From Desulfosarcina sp. BuS5 (GTDB lineage Bacteria > Desulfobacterota > Desulfobacteria > Desulfobacterales > BuS5), in NCBI RefSeq assembly GCF_028752835.1, contig NZ_CP087952.1, positions 1,717,041 through 1,781,040 on the forward strand: a stretch of 64,000 nucleotides of DNA, read 5' to 3'. Within the stretch, counting starts at the first letter, position 1; the number at the start of each line of letters is the position of its first letter. Positions 1 through 9,418 of this stretch are shown here, one piece after another. The position numbers and the translations under genes were made by a program. Under the pieces are notes generated by a model that was not told the origin of the DNA, ran no database searches, and was given only the letters and a program-made list of their open reading frames with translations.

Positions 1-462
1 ATTGATTTTGTATTAAAGGATAAAATGACACCGGAACAAAGAAGGGATGTTATCAGAAAAAACCTTGAAATTGTAGGACTATGGGAGTACCGGGATTTTT
101 ATATTTCCAAATTAAGCGGCGGCATGAAACAAAGGGTTGCAATTGCGCGGGCATTTGCCTTTCCTGCCGGAATAATGTTGATGGATGAGCCTTTCAAGTC
201 CCTGGACCTTGATCTGAAAGCATCCCTGATTAAATCTTTTACCGCACTTTGGGGCATAAACCAGCGCTCTGTTTTTTTTGTAACCCATGACATCCACGCT
301 GCCTTGATACTGGGAGATGACATTTTTGTTTTAAGTGAAAAGCCGGCCCGGATTCAAAAATATATTCAAAACAGGGTGCCCCTCGGCGAACGTAATTTGC
401 GTAACCCCGATATCCTGGAAATAGAAAAACAATTATACGATCATTTTTCATACTTCAGGTAA
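1..462 (+). CDS. ABC transporter ATPase, C-terminal part (nitrate/sulfonate/taurine type)
   Basis: The frame is open from base 1, so the gene starts upstream of the window and only the last ~153 codons are visible. They hold the ABC signature LSGGMKQRVAIARA, a Walker B of the form IMLMDEP, a D-loop (SLDLD) and the switch histidine in FVTHDIHAA. Spacing and C-terminal tail fit the SsuB/TauB/NrtD branch, cytoplasmic ATPases that drive small-anion or small-organic importers with a periplasmic binding protein. Walker A lies outside the window. The substrate cannot be inferred. The gene is followed by a palindromic repeat pair and then an FmdE-domain gene on the same strand. Confidence 0.85.
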   Translation: MDFVLKDKMTPEQRRDVIRKNLEIVGLWEYRDFYISKLSGGMKQRVAIARAFAFPAGIMLMDEPFKSLDLDLKASLIKSFTALWGINQRSVFFVTHDIHAALILGDDIFVLSEKPARIQKYIQNRVPLGERNLRNPDILEIEKQLYDHFSYFR

Positions 463-495
463 TACTGAAAAATAGAAAAAATTGTTGATACTTGC

Positions 496-566
496 AGGGG
501 CAACCCTTGTGGTTGCCCCTTATCGCATGATTAATTTATAAAGGGCAACCACAAGGGTTGCCCCTA
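496..566. repeat. Pair of inverted GGGGCAACCC-type palindromes
   Basis: Two copies of a short palindrome (arms GGGGCAACC / GGTTGCCCC around CTTGT) face each other at 496-520 and 542-566, separated by about 20 bp. Related GTAGGGGC palindromes occur at 7010-7033, 25141-25164 and 63765-63820. They look like an intergenic REP/BIME-type family; the pair could also act as a bidirectional stop for the flanking genes. Confidence 0.7.
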
Positions 567-593
567 CTGACCATACAAGGTGGTAAATAAAAT

Positions 594-1583
594 ATGGATA
601 ATTTTATCAAGATGGCAAACAAATCAATTATGGAGGCTCTTGACAAACTGGGATCGAAAAAAGGCGATTCCGGAATGCTTGTTATTACCAATGCAGTATA
701 TGGACAGATTGATAATAATCGATCTGTTCCGTTAATAGATACAGTCTCGGAGTTAACCGGCTGCACCCCGGGCAGAGGCTCTCTGCTGGGGGCATTGACT
801 GACTGTGATACACCGGTCTGGTTTTCCATCCGAAAGAATACCGGCAACACGATTTTTATCAAATGGGAAAATACGGAATTCAAAAGCCAGATTTTTGATG
901 CCTCTCCGGCCGCACTTCTGGAGTACGAAAACTGGAAAAACATTGCCAAAGGACTGATCGGCCCCAAGACTTTAAACCAGGTCGGCAGCATTGGTTCTCT
1001 CTGGTTCCGGAAGGTGCCCTGGTATGTGCTGAAAGGAGCCGAACTGCACGGCGGCGCCTGTCCCGGAAATTTTGCAGGTTTTTTTGTTCATCAATATCTG
1101 GAACAAAATTTACCGCTGGGCAATAGTGATCATTACCTCTTTGTTTTTGCTCCTCCCACATGCGGGATGGATATCCTCCAACTGATCTATGCCTCATCTG
1201 CCGGACAAAAACAGATGTTTTCCATGCAGTTCGGGGCAGATAAACTTGCAGATTATATCTCTGAAGATGTTGTCACTTTTGCCACCGTAATTCGCGTTAA
1301 CCAGGTTCAGGATACCTGTGAAGGGGTCATTTTGGGATTTGATATAAAAAAAGCATCCAGGGATGCCGGGGTCGATTTTGAAACATTCTTTCCAATGGGA
1401 CTCAAATCCAGTCCTCTTTTCGGTTTTTCCAGAACCAAAGTTTCTCATTATCTGGCCGGCCTCGGTTTTGATGAACAGATGAGCTACATCTCGGAACTTA
1501 AAAAGTTTGCAGGCAAATCATCCATGGCGCAGCAAATTACAGGAGCGGGAAGTGATCCATACAAAGTGATATTTTCTATCTGA
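594..1583 (+). CDS. FmdE-domain protein
   Basis: A 329-residue soluble protein. The central block ELHGGACPGNFAGFF (about residues 150-164) matches the HGHxCPG motif of the FmdE family, named after subunit E of formylmethanofuran dehydrogenase, whose Cys/His residues bind metal in known structures. The following APPTCGMDILQ segment supplies another cysteine. No signal peptide or membrane segment is seen. The N-terminal ~140 residues are not recognised. It lies about 130 bp downstream of an importer ATPase and directly upstream of a TonB-energising operon, so a role in handling an imported metal or cofactor is plausible. That role is inferred from position only. Confidence 0.7.
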   Translation: MDNFIKMANKSIMEALDKLGSKKGDSGMLVITNAVYGQIDNNRSVPLIDTVSELTGCTPGRGSLLGALTDCDTPVWFSIRKNTGNTIFIKWENTEFKSQIFDASPAALLEYENWKNIAKGLIGPKTLNQVGSIGSLWFRKVPWYVLKGAELHGGACPGNFAGFFVHQYLEQNLPLGNSDHYLFVFAPPTCGMDILQLIYASSAGQKQMFSMQFGADKLADYISEDVVTFATVIRVNQVQDTCEGVILGFDIKKASRDAGVDFETFFPMGLKSSPLFGFSRTKVSHYLAGLGFDEQMSYISELKKFAGKSSMAQQITGAGSDPYKVIFSI

Positions 1584-1667
1584 TATATCAAAAGGATCAT
1601 GCCCCATTTCATCCCCTGTTTAAAATTTTATGGAGGCAGCCCCTATAGTAAGGGGCAGGGAGATTCA

Positions 1668-2444
1668 ATGAACAAAGACATCTTAATGGTCATTACTATA
1701 ATGTGCGGTTTTCTGTTGTCTGTTTTTGCACAGGATGTCGCGTGGGCAGGCATTGCTGACAAAATAGAAAAGCCGGTTAAAAAATCGATAGAGATAAGGC
1801 AGAAAACTCAAAAAAAAGAAGATCAATGGGCAGACAAAAAGGCGGAACTTATAACTGAATATAAAAATCTTTGCCTGGAAAACGAAAACCTGATTATTGA
1901 AAACGGAAACCTTAAAAAAGAGTTCAAGGCCTGCCAGGAGGATATCGCCTCCCTTAAAGCAAAGATAGCGGCTATAGAGGTAATCTCGAATGAACTTGAA
2001 CCATACCTGGCAAAGGCCCTGGAACGACTTGAAACATCAGTCCGGACCAGCCTCCCTTTTTTGGCGCAGGAGCGTAAAACACGGCTGCAAACGCTCAGAA
2101 AACTTATAGAAAAACATGATGCTTCGGGCGCCGAATTGTTCAGGCGCATAATGGAAGCAATACTGGTTGAAGCGGAGTACGGTAATACAGTGGAAGTATA
2201 CCGTGAAAAAATTGATATAAATGAAAAACAGATTATGGCCTGTATATTCAGGCTGGGCAGGGTGTCTCTTTTTTTCAAAACCCCCGATAACAGGCTGACA
2301 GGATATTTTGATCCCGGCGCAGGCAAATGGGTGGAACTTCCTGAAAAGTATAACCGGGAAATAGGCAATGCTATTGAGATTGCAGCCAGAAGAAGATCAA
2401 TAGAACTGGTAACATTGCCGGTTGGAAGGATTATAGCCAAATGA
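1668..2444 (+). CDS. DUF3450 family periplasmic coiled-coil protein
   Basis: A 258-residue protein with a cleavable N-terminal signal (hydrophobic stretch to about residue 25, ending near AWA) and then a long charged coiled coil. The start at 1668 is preferred over an upstream in-frame ATG at 1599 because AGGGAG precedes it and the signal peptide begins there. DUF3450 proteins accompany the TtpC-ExbB-ExbD-TonB systems described in Vibrio, where they are expected in the periplasm next to the energy-transducing complex. The stop overlaps the start of the next gene by 4 bp, so the two are translationally coupled. Confidence 0.8.
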   Translation: MNKDILMVITIMCGFLLSVFAQDVAWAGIADKIEKPVKKSIEIRQKTQKKEDQWADKKAELITEYKNLCLENENLIIENGNLKKEFKACQEDIASLKAKIAAIEVISNELEPYLAKALERLETSVRTSLPFLAQERKTRLQTLRKLIEKHDASGAELFRRIMEAILVEAEYGNTVEVYREKIDINEKQIMACIFRLGRVSLFFKTPDNRLTGYFDPGAGKWVELPEKYNREIGNAIEIAARRRSIELVTLPVGRIIAK

Positions 2445-3898
2445 AGATTTTTATCGGTATTATTAAATTCATATTAGTGGTTTTTGTACTATTCATTTAT
2501 GCAGCGCCGTCTTATGCAGAAGATTTACGTATTGATGTCATGGAGGCTGAAAAAAAAAGAGCGGAAGTGCTGCAAAAGGCAAAACTTGAGAAAGAAAACG
2601 CCGCCAAAGAGGCTGAGGAAAGCAGAAAAAAAATCCTGGCGGATAAAAATGAACTCCTGAAAAAAATTGCTGAAATTAAAGCCGCGAACAGAGCCCTGGA
2701 AAAGGATAATTCTGATTTTGAAAAAAAAAATACCAGACTTGAGCCAATCAGGGCTGATTTGAATGAAAAATTTTCCGGCATGGAAGCCATGATATATGAA
2801 CTTACAGGACAGACCCGTATTGCAGCCAAGGATCTGGATGACCTGTTGAGCCGGAGTCTGCATTCCGCTCTGACGCCCGGAATTTTTGAAAAAATAAAAC
2901 CTGTTCTGAATAAAACCATATTTCCGGGGATGAATGATATAAAAAACATGACGGATATTCTCTTTGATGAAATAAAACAATCAGGGGAAGTGAATATACA
3001 GGAAGGTACAATTATTAACAGATCCGGAGAAGAGGTCAAGGCGGATATCCTTACACTGGGAAACTTTACGGCCGCATACCGGCTTAAAGGGAAAGAAAAG
3101 GAAACCGGTTTTCTCATATTTTCAGACAAGAGCCGCCGCCTGTTTGCCCTTTCAAAACTCCCAGGTTTTTCCTTAACTTCAAAAATAAAAAAATATATGG
3201 AAGGAAAATCAGATGCGGTTCCCATAGACATGTCCCATGGAGCGGCCTTAAGGCAGTTGACCCACAAGGCAGACCTTAAACAGCAGATTATGAGCGGCGG
3301 TCCCATTGTCTGGCCTATATTGGGAATAGGGGTGTTGGCATTTATGATTATCATTGAGCGTTTTATCTTTTTAAAGCGAGTCCATATAAATGCCGACAAA
3401 ATGATGACAAAGGTCAACAACCTGGCAAGTCAAAAAAAATGGGACGAATGCATTAACCTGTGTGAAAAAGGACAAAACAGACCTGTGCCGAGAGTCCTTC
3501 TGGCCGGTATAAATTCAAGAGACGCAGGCCGTGAAGATATGGAAAATGTCTTGCAGGAAGCAATTTTGCGGGAGATACCGAGGATCGAAAAATTCATGTC
3601 GACCCTGGGTATGCTGGCGGCTATCGCGCCCCTTCTTGGATTATTAGGCACGGTAACCGGAATGATCAATACCTTTCACGCCATAACTTTTTACGGAACC
3701 GGGGATCCCAAAATGATGTCCGGCGGCATTTCAGAAGCCTTGACAACAACCATGCTGGGCCTGGGGGTTGCTATTCCGATTATGCTGTTTCATACTTTTT
3801 TAGGTCGCAATGCAGAGATCATAATCGGGCAGATGGAAGAAAAGGCGGTTGCGCTTACAAATATCGTTTGTAAGGGCCGGGTACAAACCAATTCCTGA
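2441..3898 (+). CDS. ttpC: TtpC-like large ExbB/TolQ protein
   Basis: A 485-residue protein with a signal peptide, a periplasmic coiled-coil half (roughly residues 28-270, very Lys/Glu rich) and a C-terminal MotA/TolQ/ExbB proton-channel domain with three membrane segments. The final block LLGLLGTVTGMINTFHAI is the conserved ExbB core. This fusion is the hallmark of TtpC, which acts with ExbB2-ExbD2-TonB2 in Vibrio to pass proton-motive force to outer-membrane receptors. It overlaps the DUF3450 gene by 4 bp and is followed directly by a second, short ExbB. Confidence 0.88.
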   Translation: MKIFIGIIKFILVVFVLFIYAAPSYAEDLRIDVMEAEKKRAEVLQKAKLEKENAAKEAEESRKKILADKNELLKKIAEIKAANRALEKDNSDFEKKNTRLEPIRADLNEKFSGMEAMIYELTGQTRIAAKDLDDLLSRSLHSALTPGIFEKIKPVLNKTIFPGMNDIKNMTDILFDEIKQSGEVNIQEGTIINRSGEEVKADILTLGNFTAAYRLKGKEKETGFLIFSDKSRRLFALSKLPGFSLTSKIKKYMEGKSDAVPIDMSHGAALRQLTHKADLKQQIMSGGPIVWPILGIGVLAFMIIIERFIFLKRVHINADKMMTKVNNLASQKKWDECINLCEKGQNRPVPRVLLAGINSRDAGREDMENVLQEAILREIPRIEKFMSTLGMLAAIAPLLGLLGTVTGMINTFHAITFYGTGDPKMMSGGISEALTTTMLGLGVAIPIMLFHTFLGRNAEIIIGQMEEKAVALTNIVCKGRVQTNS

Positions 3899-3908
3899 GG
3901 AGGATAGA

Positions 3909-4520
3909 TTGATACTGATTATCAGGGAACAATTGCTGGATACTCTGAATTATTTTCATGACGGCGGGATTGTAATGCTTCCACTGTTATTATCATCCGT
4001 AGTGATGTGGGCCATGATAATCAACAGGATGCTCTATCTTGGGGCTCTTGAAAAATACGATATCATACGTCATGAAGCCAAAGAGTACATCCTGCACGAC
4101 AGGCTGCCGGATACCGGGAAATACAGAGGATTAAGAGCGCGTTTTGTCTCAATGTTTTTAAAAAAGCGGTGCGGGAAATCCGAAATAGACCAATATATTC
4201 TTGATGAAACCGTCATGTCGGTAAATACAATGCTCGATCAATACCTTGCCTATATCGGTGTTCTGGCTGCCGTATCACCCTTTTTTGGTCTTTTGGGCAC
4301 AGTAACGGGAATGATGGCTACTTTTGACATAATTTCCGTGTTCGGCACAGGCAACGCCAAGGCCATGGCCGGCGGTATTTCCGAAGCCCTGATCTCAACC
4401 CAGACCGGCCTGCTTGTGGCTATCCCCGGGTTATATATGCATAACCTTCTTGTACGCAAGGCCGGCCGGCTAAAACAGAGGGCAGCTTCCACAGGTTATT
4501 ATTTAAGGAGATTTGTTTGA
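3909..4520 (+). CDS. exbB: ExbB proton channel subunit
   Basis: About 203 residues with the ExbB/TolQ core FFGLLGTVTGMMATFDIIS in the C-terminal half. An ATG at 3849 inside ttpC is open in the same frame, but the TTG at 3909 is preferred because GAGGAGG sits just before it and it falls right after the ttpC stop. The protein should form the pentameric inner-membrane channel around the ExbD dimer. It is shorter and more canonical than the TtpC paralogue upstream. The stop shares one base with the next start. Confidence 0.88.
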   Translation: MILIIREQLLDTLNYFHDGGIVMLPLLLSSVVMWAMIINRMLYLGALEKYDIIRHEAKEYILHDRLPDTGKYRGLRARFVSMFLKKRCGKSEIDQYILDETVMSVNTMLDQYLAYIGVLAAVSPFFGLLGTVTGMMATFDIISVFGTGNAKAMAGGISEALISTQTGLLVAIPGLYMHNLLVRKAGRLKQRAASTGYYLRRFV

Positions 4521-4936
4521 TGTTAAACATAAGCGCGGCAAGAAAAGGAAGAATTAAATCCGCGGAGCTTAACATGGCTCCATTAATAGATATGGTATTT
4601 ATTCTGCTGATATTTTTTCTGGTTACCACCAGCTTTGTAAAGGAAACCGGTGTCGATATTAACAGACCCACCGCCGGCTCCGCCGTCAGCAAGGAAAAAG
4701 CCGGCATCATGGTCGCTGTAACTGCCGACGGACGGGTTTATATTGATAAACACGAAATTGATGTGCGGGCTGTGCGGGCCAACGTGGAAAGAGCGCTTGC
4801 TGAAAATCCTGAAAGCCAGGTGCTGGTCATCGCAGATAAGGAGAGCCTGACAGGCACGGTTATAATGGTTATGGACGGGTGCCGGCTTGCCGGAGCTGAG
4901 AATGTAAGTTTGGCAGCAGCTCTGCCGGGGGACTGA
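4520..4936 (+). CDS. exbD: ExbD/TolR subunit
   Basis: About 138 residues: a short cytoplasmic N-terminus, one membrane helix containing the conserved proton-carrying Asp (NMAPLIDMVFILLIFF), and a periplasmic ExbD domain. The ATG at 4520 is preferred to the in-frame TTG three bases upstream because AAGGAG lies about 9 nt before it. ExbD couples proton flow through ExbB to movement of TonB. Start and stop overlap those of exbB and tonB, so subunit synthesis is coupled. Confidence 0.9.
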   Translation: MLNISAARKGRIKSAELNMAPLIDMVFILLIFFLVTTSFVKETGVDINRPTAGSAVSKEKAGIMVAVTADGRVYIDKHEIDVRAVRANVERALAENPESQVLVIADKESLTGTVIMVMDGCRLAGAENVSLAAALPGD

Positions 4937-5607
4937 TGGAGTATATTTTATCAAAAAAGAGATCGCTTTTTTTATGGTTTGCCGGGATTGCGGGATCTCT
5001 GGTTTTTAATATTTTTCTGTTTAGCATCATGCCTTCCCTGGTTGGTAAATCTTCATTGAAAAGGGTTCAGGATGATATGTATCTATCCGTAAACATGGTC
5101 AGGATAAAGCCGCCAAGGAAACCGCCTCCTGAAAAACAAAAGAAAAAAATTGAACCGAAAACAAAGCTTCTAAGCGTACAAAAGCCTTTATTTCACAAAA
5201 AAATAAAAATTGAAAAGATTCCTTTTGAAATTAATGCCAAAATTCCATCCGGTCCGGTAACATTAACCTCGCCGCCGGCTGTGCAGTTTGATTTTTCTGA
5301 CATAGGCCTGAAAGATTTTTATGAAATTGGAGAAATAGACGGAACCCTGGTGCCGATAGTTCAGGTTCAGCCGGTTTATCCCATGCGTGCCAAAAGTATG
5401 GGGATTGAAGGATGGGTTAAGGTAAAATTCCTGGTAAACCGGAAAGGCCTTGTCGAAAATATAAAAATAGTAAAAGCTGTGCCTGAAGGTGTTTTTGAAA
5501 AATGCGTTAAACGCTGCCTGGCCGCATGGCGTTTCTCTCCTGGAACGGTTGAAGGAGAAACTGTTAATACACAGGTTATTACTACTATCAGATTTAGTCT
5601 GGAATAA
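4936..5607 (+). CDS. tonB: TonB energy-transducing protein
   Basis: 223 residues: an N-terminal membrane anchor (about residues 12-33), a Pro/Lys-rich periplasmic spacer beginning RIKPPRKPPPEKQKKK, and a C-terminal TonB domain (about 140-223) with VQPVYPMRAKSMGIEGWVKV and the later AWRFSP block, both typical of the family. The anchor lies in the inner membrane and the C-terminal domain contacts TonB boxes of outer-membrane receptors. The gene overlaps exbD by one base. A candidate client receptor lies at 22869-25100. Confidence 0.92.
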   Translation: MEYILSKKRSLFLWFAGIAGSLVFNIFLFSIMPSLVGKSSLKRVQDDMYLSVNMVRIKPPRKPPPEKQKKKIEPKTKLLSVQKPLFHKKIKIEKIPFEINAKIPSGPVTLTSPPAVQFDFSDIGLKDFYEIGEIDGTLVPIVQVQPVYPMRAKSMGIEGWVKVKFLVNRKGLVENIKIVKAVPEGVFEKCVKRCLAAWRFSPGTVEGETVNTQVITTIRFSLE

Positions 5608-5613
5608 TAACAG

Positions 5614-6948
5614 ATGGTACGTTTTTTTAAACTTGCTTATATTATACTCTTTTACACTATATTCTTTTACATAACGCAGAGTATAACTGTATATGCCGGT
5701 AAAGATGCAGGTAAAATTCCGTATTCCGTAAGCAGTATTCTTTTTAAAACACAGCAGTTGCTGGCAAAGGATAAAACCTCCGAAGCGCTTAAACTGCTTG
5801 AGGATTTTCAGGCAAAACAGCCGGCTGATTTAAAACCGGGCGGCAAGGATCCAAAAGGTTACCAGCATTATTATATTAATTTTAACATCGGTAACTGCTG
5901 GCTCACTCTGGGTAATATAAAAAAAGCATCGACATTCTACAGGGCTGCTGTAATAAATAACCCGGAATTTACACCTGCCTGGCTGAACCTTGCAAAATGT
6001 TACTATGACCTGGAAGATTATAATGAGGCCGGAAATTGTTTTCTCAAAGGTTATGAAACAGCAGAAGATAAAACTCCTGAAGTACTCTATTACAGCGCTG
6101 TTTCATTTATGGCGGCCGGAAACAACAAAAAATCCCTGGAAATATTTGAAAACCTTTTTGCAACGTATAATGAGAAAATCAAGCTTGAATGGAAGCAGGC
6201 CCTGGCGCAGCTTTACCTGTCAACCGGCCAGGCACTCAAAGCCCTGCCGTATCTCGAAGAGATTGCCGCAGAAGTTTCCGGTAAAAGCAGGAAAGAGTGG
6301 CAGAAGATTCTTCTTTATCAGTATATATCATTAAACATGAAATCAAAATCCCTGAAGTATGCAACTTTCCTGATAAACGAAGACCCGGTAGAACCGGAGT
6401 GGTGGAAGATATTACTCCATATTCACCTGACGGATGAGCGCTACCGGGATGCGCTCTCCACATTAACAATTTTAAGTTATATCCGGGAATTGACAGTACA
6501 GGAAAAAAAGTTGCTGGCTGATCTTAATCTTAATCTCGGCATACCGGTAAAGGCTGTTAATTATTACGAAGAACTGATTGCAAAAAAAAAGGATTCCAAA
6601 ATATATGAAAAACTGATTTCAGCCTGCCTGGCGCTCCATAAACCCTACAAAGCCCTTGAAATAATTGATCATGCCCTGAAATATAAAAGAGAGAAAAAAA
6701 TATGCATGCTTAAAGGCCGGATTCTCTTTGAACAGGAAAAGTATAAAGAATCGTATCAGCTTTATCAAAGGGTAGCAAAAGAAATGCCGCACCCGGGCTA
6801 TCCCTGGTTAATGGCCGGTTATTCCGCATGGTATCTGGAAGATATGACCAAAGCCGCTTATGCCTTTAAATCTGCTGCCAAGTATCCAAAATATAAAAAA
6901 AAGGCCGAAAAAGTGATAAAAAGTATCGAGCACAGGGGCAAATTTTAA
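5614..6948 (+). CDS. TPR-repeat protein of the TonB operon
   Basis: 444 residues with an N-terminal hydrophobic signal or anchor and a series of tetratricopeptide repeats (for example near residues 85-150 and again 330-440: GNCWLTLGNIKKASTFYRAA, YPWLMAGYSAWYLEDMTKAA in part). TPR proteins commonly end TtpC-type TonB operons and are required for TonB2-dependent uptake in Vibrio, probably as periplasmic scaffolds. It starts six bases after tonB and closes the operon. No intrinsic terminator is obvious after it. Confidence 0.85.
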   Translation: MVRFFKLAYIILFYTIFFYITQSITVYAGKDAGKIPYSVSSILFKTQQLLAKDKTSEALKLLEDFQAKQPADLKPGGKDPKGYQHYYINFNIGNCWLTLGNIKKASTFYRAAVINNPEFTPAWLNLAKCYYDLEDYNEAGNCFLKGYETAEDKTPEVLYYSAVSFMAAGNNKKSLEIFENLFATYNEKIKLEWKQALAQLYLSTGQALKALPYLEEIAAEVSGKSRKEWQKILLYQYISLNMKSKSLKYATFLINEDPVEPEWWKILLHIHLTDERYRDALSTLTILSYIRELTVQEKKLLADLNLNLGIPVKAVNYYEELIAKKKDSKIYEKLISACLALHKPYKALEIIDHALKYKREKKICMLKGRILFEQEKYKESYQLYQRVAKEMPHPGYPWLMAGYSAWYLEDMTKAAYAFKSAAKYPKYKKKAEKVIKSIEHRGKF

Positions 6949-7432
6949 TTATAAAACATTTTTAGAGCTAATACCATAGCTAATCGCTCCGTTATCGTTC
7001 AAAACCTGCGTAGGGGCACGATGCATCGTGCCCATATCAGTACGCCTCCATCAGATTTTTTCCTATTACCCATTACACCCATTACACCCATTATACTATG
7101 CAGTTTACTATATAAAAAGATAATTTTTTTCATAATTTGGATAATAAACCTCACACTGCGCTTATTCTGTAAAAGATGATTATTTTTGTCATGGATATAA
7201 AAATACTATAAATACAATTAATTATATCTATTTACTAAAAAATAGTATGCTGGTGCTAAGATTCAAATAGTGTAACGCCTTACCCCCGAATCAATGACAA
7301 AATAATGTAACGCCTTGGCTGGATTTTATCCCGCCGCTTATCCAGCTGAAATTTAAAAAGTACCCAGCTTATCCCGCCGCATTACCCGGCTTTTGAAATT
7401 ATATTTGCAACGATCAAAATAACATGTTATAT
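6949..7432. other. Gene-free spacer with a palindromic repeat
   Basis: No convincing coding region. It contains a copy of the GTAGGGGC palindrome (GGGCACGATGCATCGTGCCC at 7014-7033), found again at 25145-25164, a short CCCATTACA tandem run near 7070-7097, and a GTAACGCCTTRSC motif repeated near 7271 and 7308. The region ends at a MITE. Confidence 0.6.
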
Positions 7433-7560
7433 AAGGGTGTTGCAAAGTAAAAAAACTTTTATAATAAAATCAATTAGTTAACCTAGAAAAACCCCATTTT
7501 TCCATTATGACATAACTATTTGTTTTAACTACCGATAATAACAATCTTTGCAACACCCTT
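7433..7560. mobile_element. 128-bp MITE, copy 1 (5-bp TSD)
   Basis: Perfect 15-bp terminal inverted repeats (AAGGGTGTTGCAAAG and its complement) bound a 128-bp non-coding element. It is flanked by direct repeats TATAT (7428-7432 and 7561-7565). A second copy with only a few differences lies at 63605-63732 and has its own 5-bp target duplication. The element encodes no protein, so it must be moved in trans by a transposase not seen here. Confidence 0.88.
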
Positions 7561-7664
7561 TATATGTCGAAAAAATTCGAAAAAGCTAAATTTACAGGAT
7601 TTGCACTTTGTCTCCAATTGGAGACATTTTCTTTTTGTAGCCGCATTAATTACGCCTAAGTATT

Positions 7665-9074
7665 TTATTTCAGATGATAGTCACTTTTTTTACTCTCAAA
7701 ATGATCATGGATATTTTTAAAATTACGATGGTCAATATCAGAAAGTTGTAAATTTTTATCCGCCAACAATTTACGTCCAACCAGCATGGAAATATAGTGG
7801 GATGCGTATGGAAGAAAAATCGGAGGATTGGCCATACTTGGGCGCTTTCGTTCGTTTTCAACATGTCTGAATATCATGGTTGCCAAAAGCGCCTGGGCAG
7901 CGTTTAGCTCATTGAAAATAACGTTGTAGAGCTTTCCAAAATGTTCTTTTCTGCGAAATTTTGCCTGCTGCGGCCTTTTTCGCCAGATGGCAAGCACCGA
8001 CTCGGCAACAATGGAACTGGTGATAACAGACGAACCGCCGCCACCTTCTTCGCGTTTGCGTTTGTAAGTGAATCCAAGGTCTTTGATGCCTATTTCAAGT
8101 TGTTTCTGAATTTCGTCATTAGACCGCAGATCCCGCAAATCCACAGGATTCTGGCTGTTGGTTGCGTAAGTGATATCACGAACAAAGTCTTGATCATCCT
8201 CTGACAGTTCATAAATATGAAGCAATACATATACATTTTCAAACGATTCATCAAACAACTGTTTCTGAGAAGGATAGAGCGTTTGTTGGATTGTTTTACA
8301 TGTTTGTCCACCATTAATAATCTGCATGCCTTCCAGTTTTAGTTGATAGTTTTCTCCTTGCAGCGCATTATGACGGAATTTTTTGCATATCATCGTAATT
8401 CCATTATTCAAAAAGTAAAAATTCCCCTTTTTTTCTTTATTAACAAGAGTTTCATGAATAGCCGAGTTGACGCGATTGGAATGTAACCCGAGATAACGTC
8501 GAACATTTCGTTCCAATAACAGATCGCTGTGTCGGTTAAAAAATTCAGCAATCTCAGTCACAGCTACTTTCCCAACCAGAACCCGACGGAAATTGAAGTC
8601 TTCAATAACAGCTTTACCCTGCAAATAAACAGAATCATCTACCGTTTTTTTGCGTTGCAGGACATCGACAATACTGTCATGATTGTAATGAATCCAAATT
8701 ACCTGATCATCAGCAAAGCCTGATTGATCAATCCAGTTTTGCGCCTGATCGTTCCACTTTGCACCATTATTGCAAAAAACAACGCGCACAGTTGGAATAT
8801 AACCGTCACGTACAAGAGAACGAATTTCTTCTACCCTGGGAGCTATTCTGTCATTCAACTCAATTTTTTTTGCCGGATCAAAAAGAGTTGCCACTGTGTT
8901 AACAGCCTTTTGGACTCCATTTTCCGGGAAATTAGCAACCCCTCTCAGGTCTTTGACCTTATATTTTCCCTGAAAAATTGTTACTGCAAATTCTCCGTCA
9001 TCAACTTCACTGATGTGAATACCATCTACTCCTGCGTCGTTTCCGCCTTCAGTGAGTAGTGTTAAGTTGCACAT
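7665..9074 (-). CDS. AIPR family phage-defence protein, probably N-terminally shortened
   Basis: 469 residues. The body matches the AIPR (abortive infection phage resistance) family, including the NNGITMICKK and GMQIINGGQTCKTIQ blocks near the middle. The N-terminus has a nuclease-like pattern GGNDAGVDGI followed by FQGKYK, resembling the D...QxK core of Mrr/PD-(D/E)XK endonucleases. Homologues usually carry more residues before this core, and an in-frame stop lies seven codons upstream of the ATG, so the first part of the nuclease domain may be lost. No partner gene is adjacent; an MITE lies downstream and transposase debris upstream. Likely role: nucleic-acid cleavage on infection. Confidence 0.75.
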   Translation of the reverse strand: MCNLTLLTEGGNDAGVDGIHISEVDDGEFAVTIFQGKYKVKDLRGVANFPENGVQKAVNTVATLFDPAKKIELNDRIAPRVEEIRSLVRDGYIPTVRVVFCNNGAKWNDQAQNWIDQSGFADDQVIWIHYNHDSIVDVLQRKKTVDDSVYLQGKAVIEDFNFRRVLVGKVAVTEIAEFFNRHSDLLLERNVRRYLGLHSNRVNSAIHETLVNKEKKGNFYFLNNGITMICKKFRHNALQGENYQLKLEGMQIINGGQTCKTIQQTLYPSQKQLFDESFENVYVLLHIYELSEDDQDFVRDITYATNSQNPVDLRDLRSNDEIQKQLEIGIKDLGFTYKRKREEGGGGSSVITSSIVAESVLAIWRKRPQQAKFRRKEHFGKLYNVIFNELNAAQALLATMIFRHVENERKRPSMANPPIFLPYASHYISMLVGRKLLADKNLQLSDIDHRNFKNIHDHFESKKSDYHLK

Positions 9075-9418
9075 TATTCTGGCATTAATTTCCTAATTAA
9101 ATTGACCAGACTTAGATTTTTCCATTTTATTTGAGATAAGTTTTGTTATATTTTTTACTGTTTTTAAAACTTTTTAAAAGACACACGCTCCCCCTTCCAA
9201 GGGGTAGAGGGGAAAGAGTCATAGATTTTGGAATTCTCACACTAATTGATATATTTAGGTTCAATTAAGTTTACATAATAATGCACTTTGCAGCAAAAAC
9301 GAACGGCATGCCAAAATATATTAAGCTTTTTTTCTTTCTTTTATCAGAGAATTCGGGGTTGAATTACTCCAAATTATGAGCCAAATAAAATGAAAAATTT
9401 TCAAACTGGTCAAATTAA
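9075..9418. other. Gene-free A/T-rich spacer
   Basis: No gene is supported. The only structure noted is an imperfect hairpin near 9391-9431 with AAAATTTTCAAA arms, which may mark the edge of the decayed transposase unit to the right. Confidence 0.5.
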
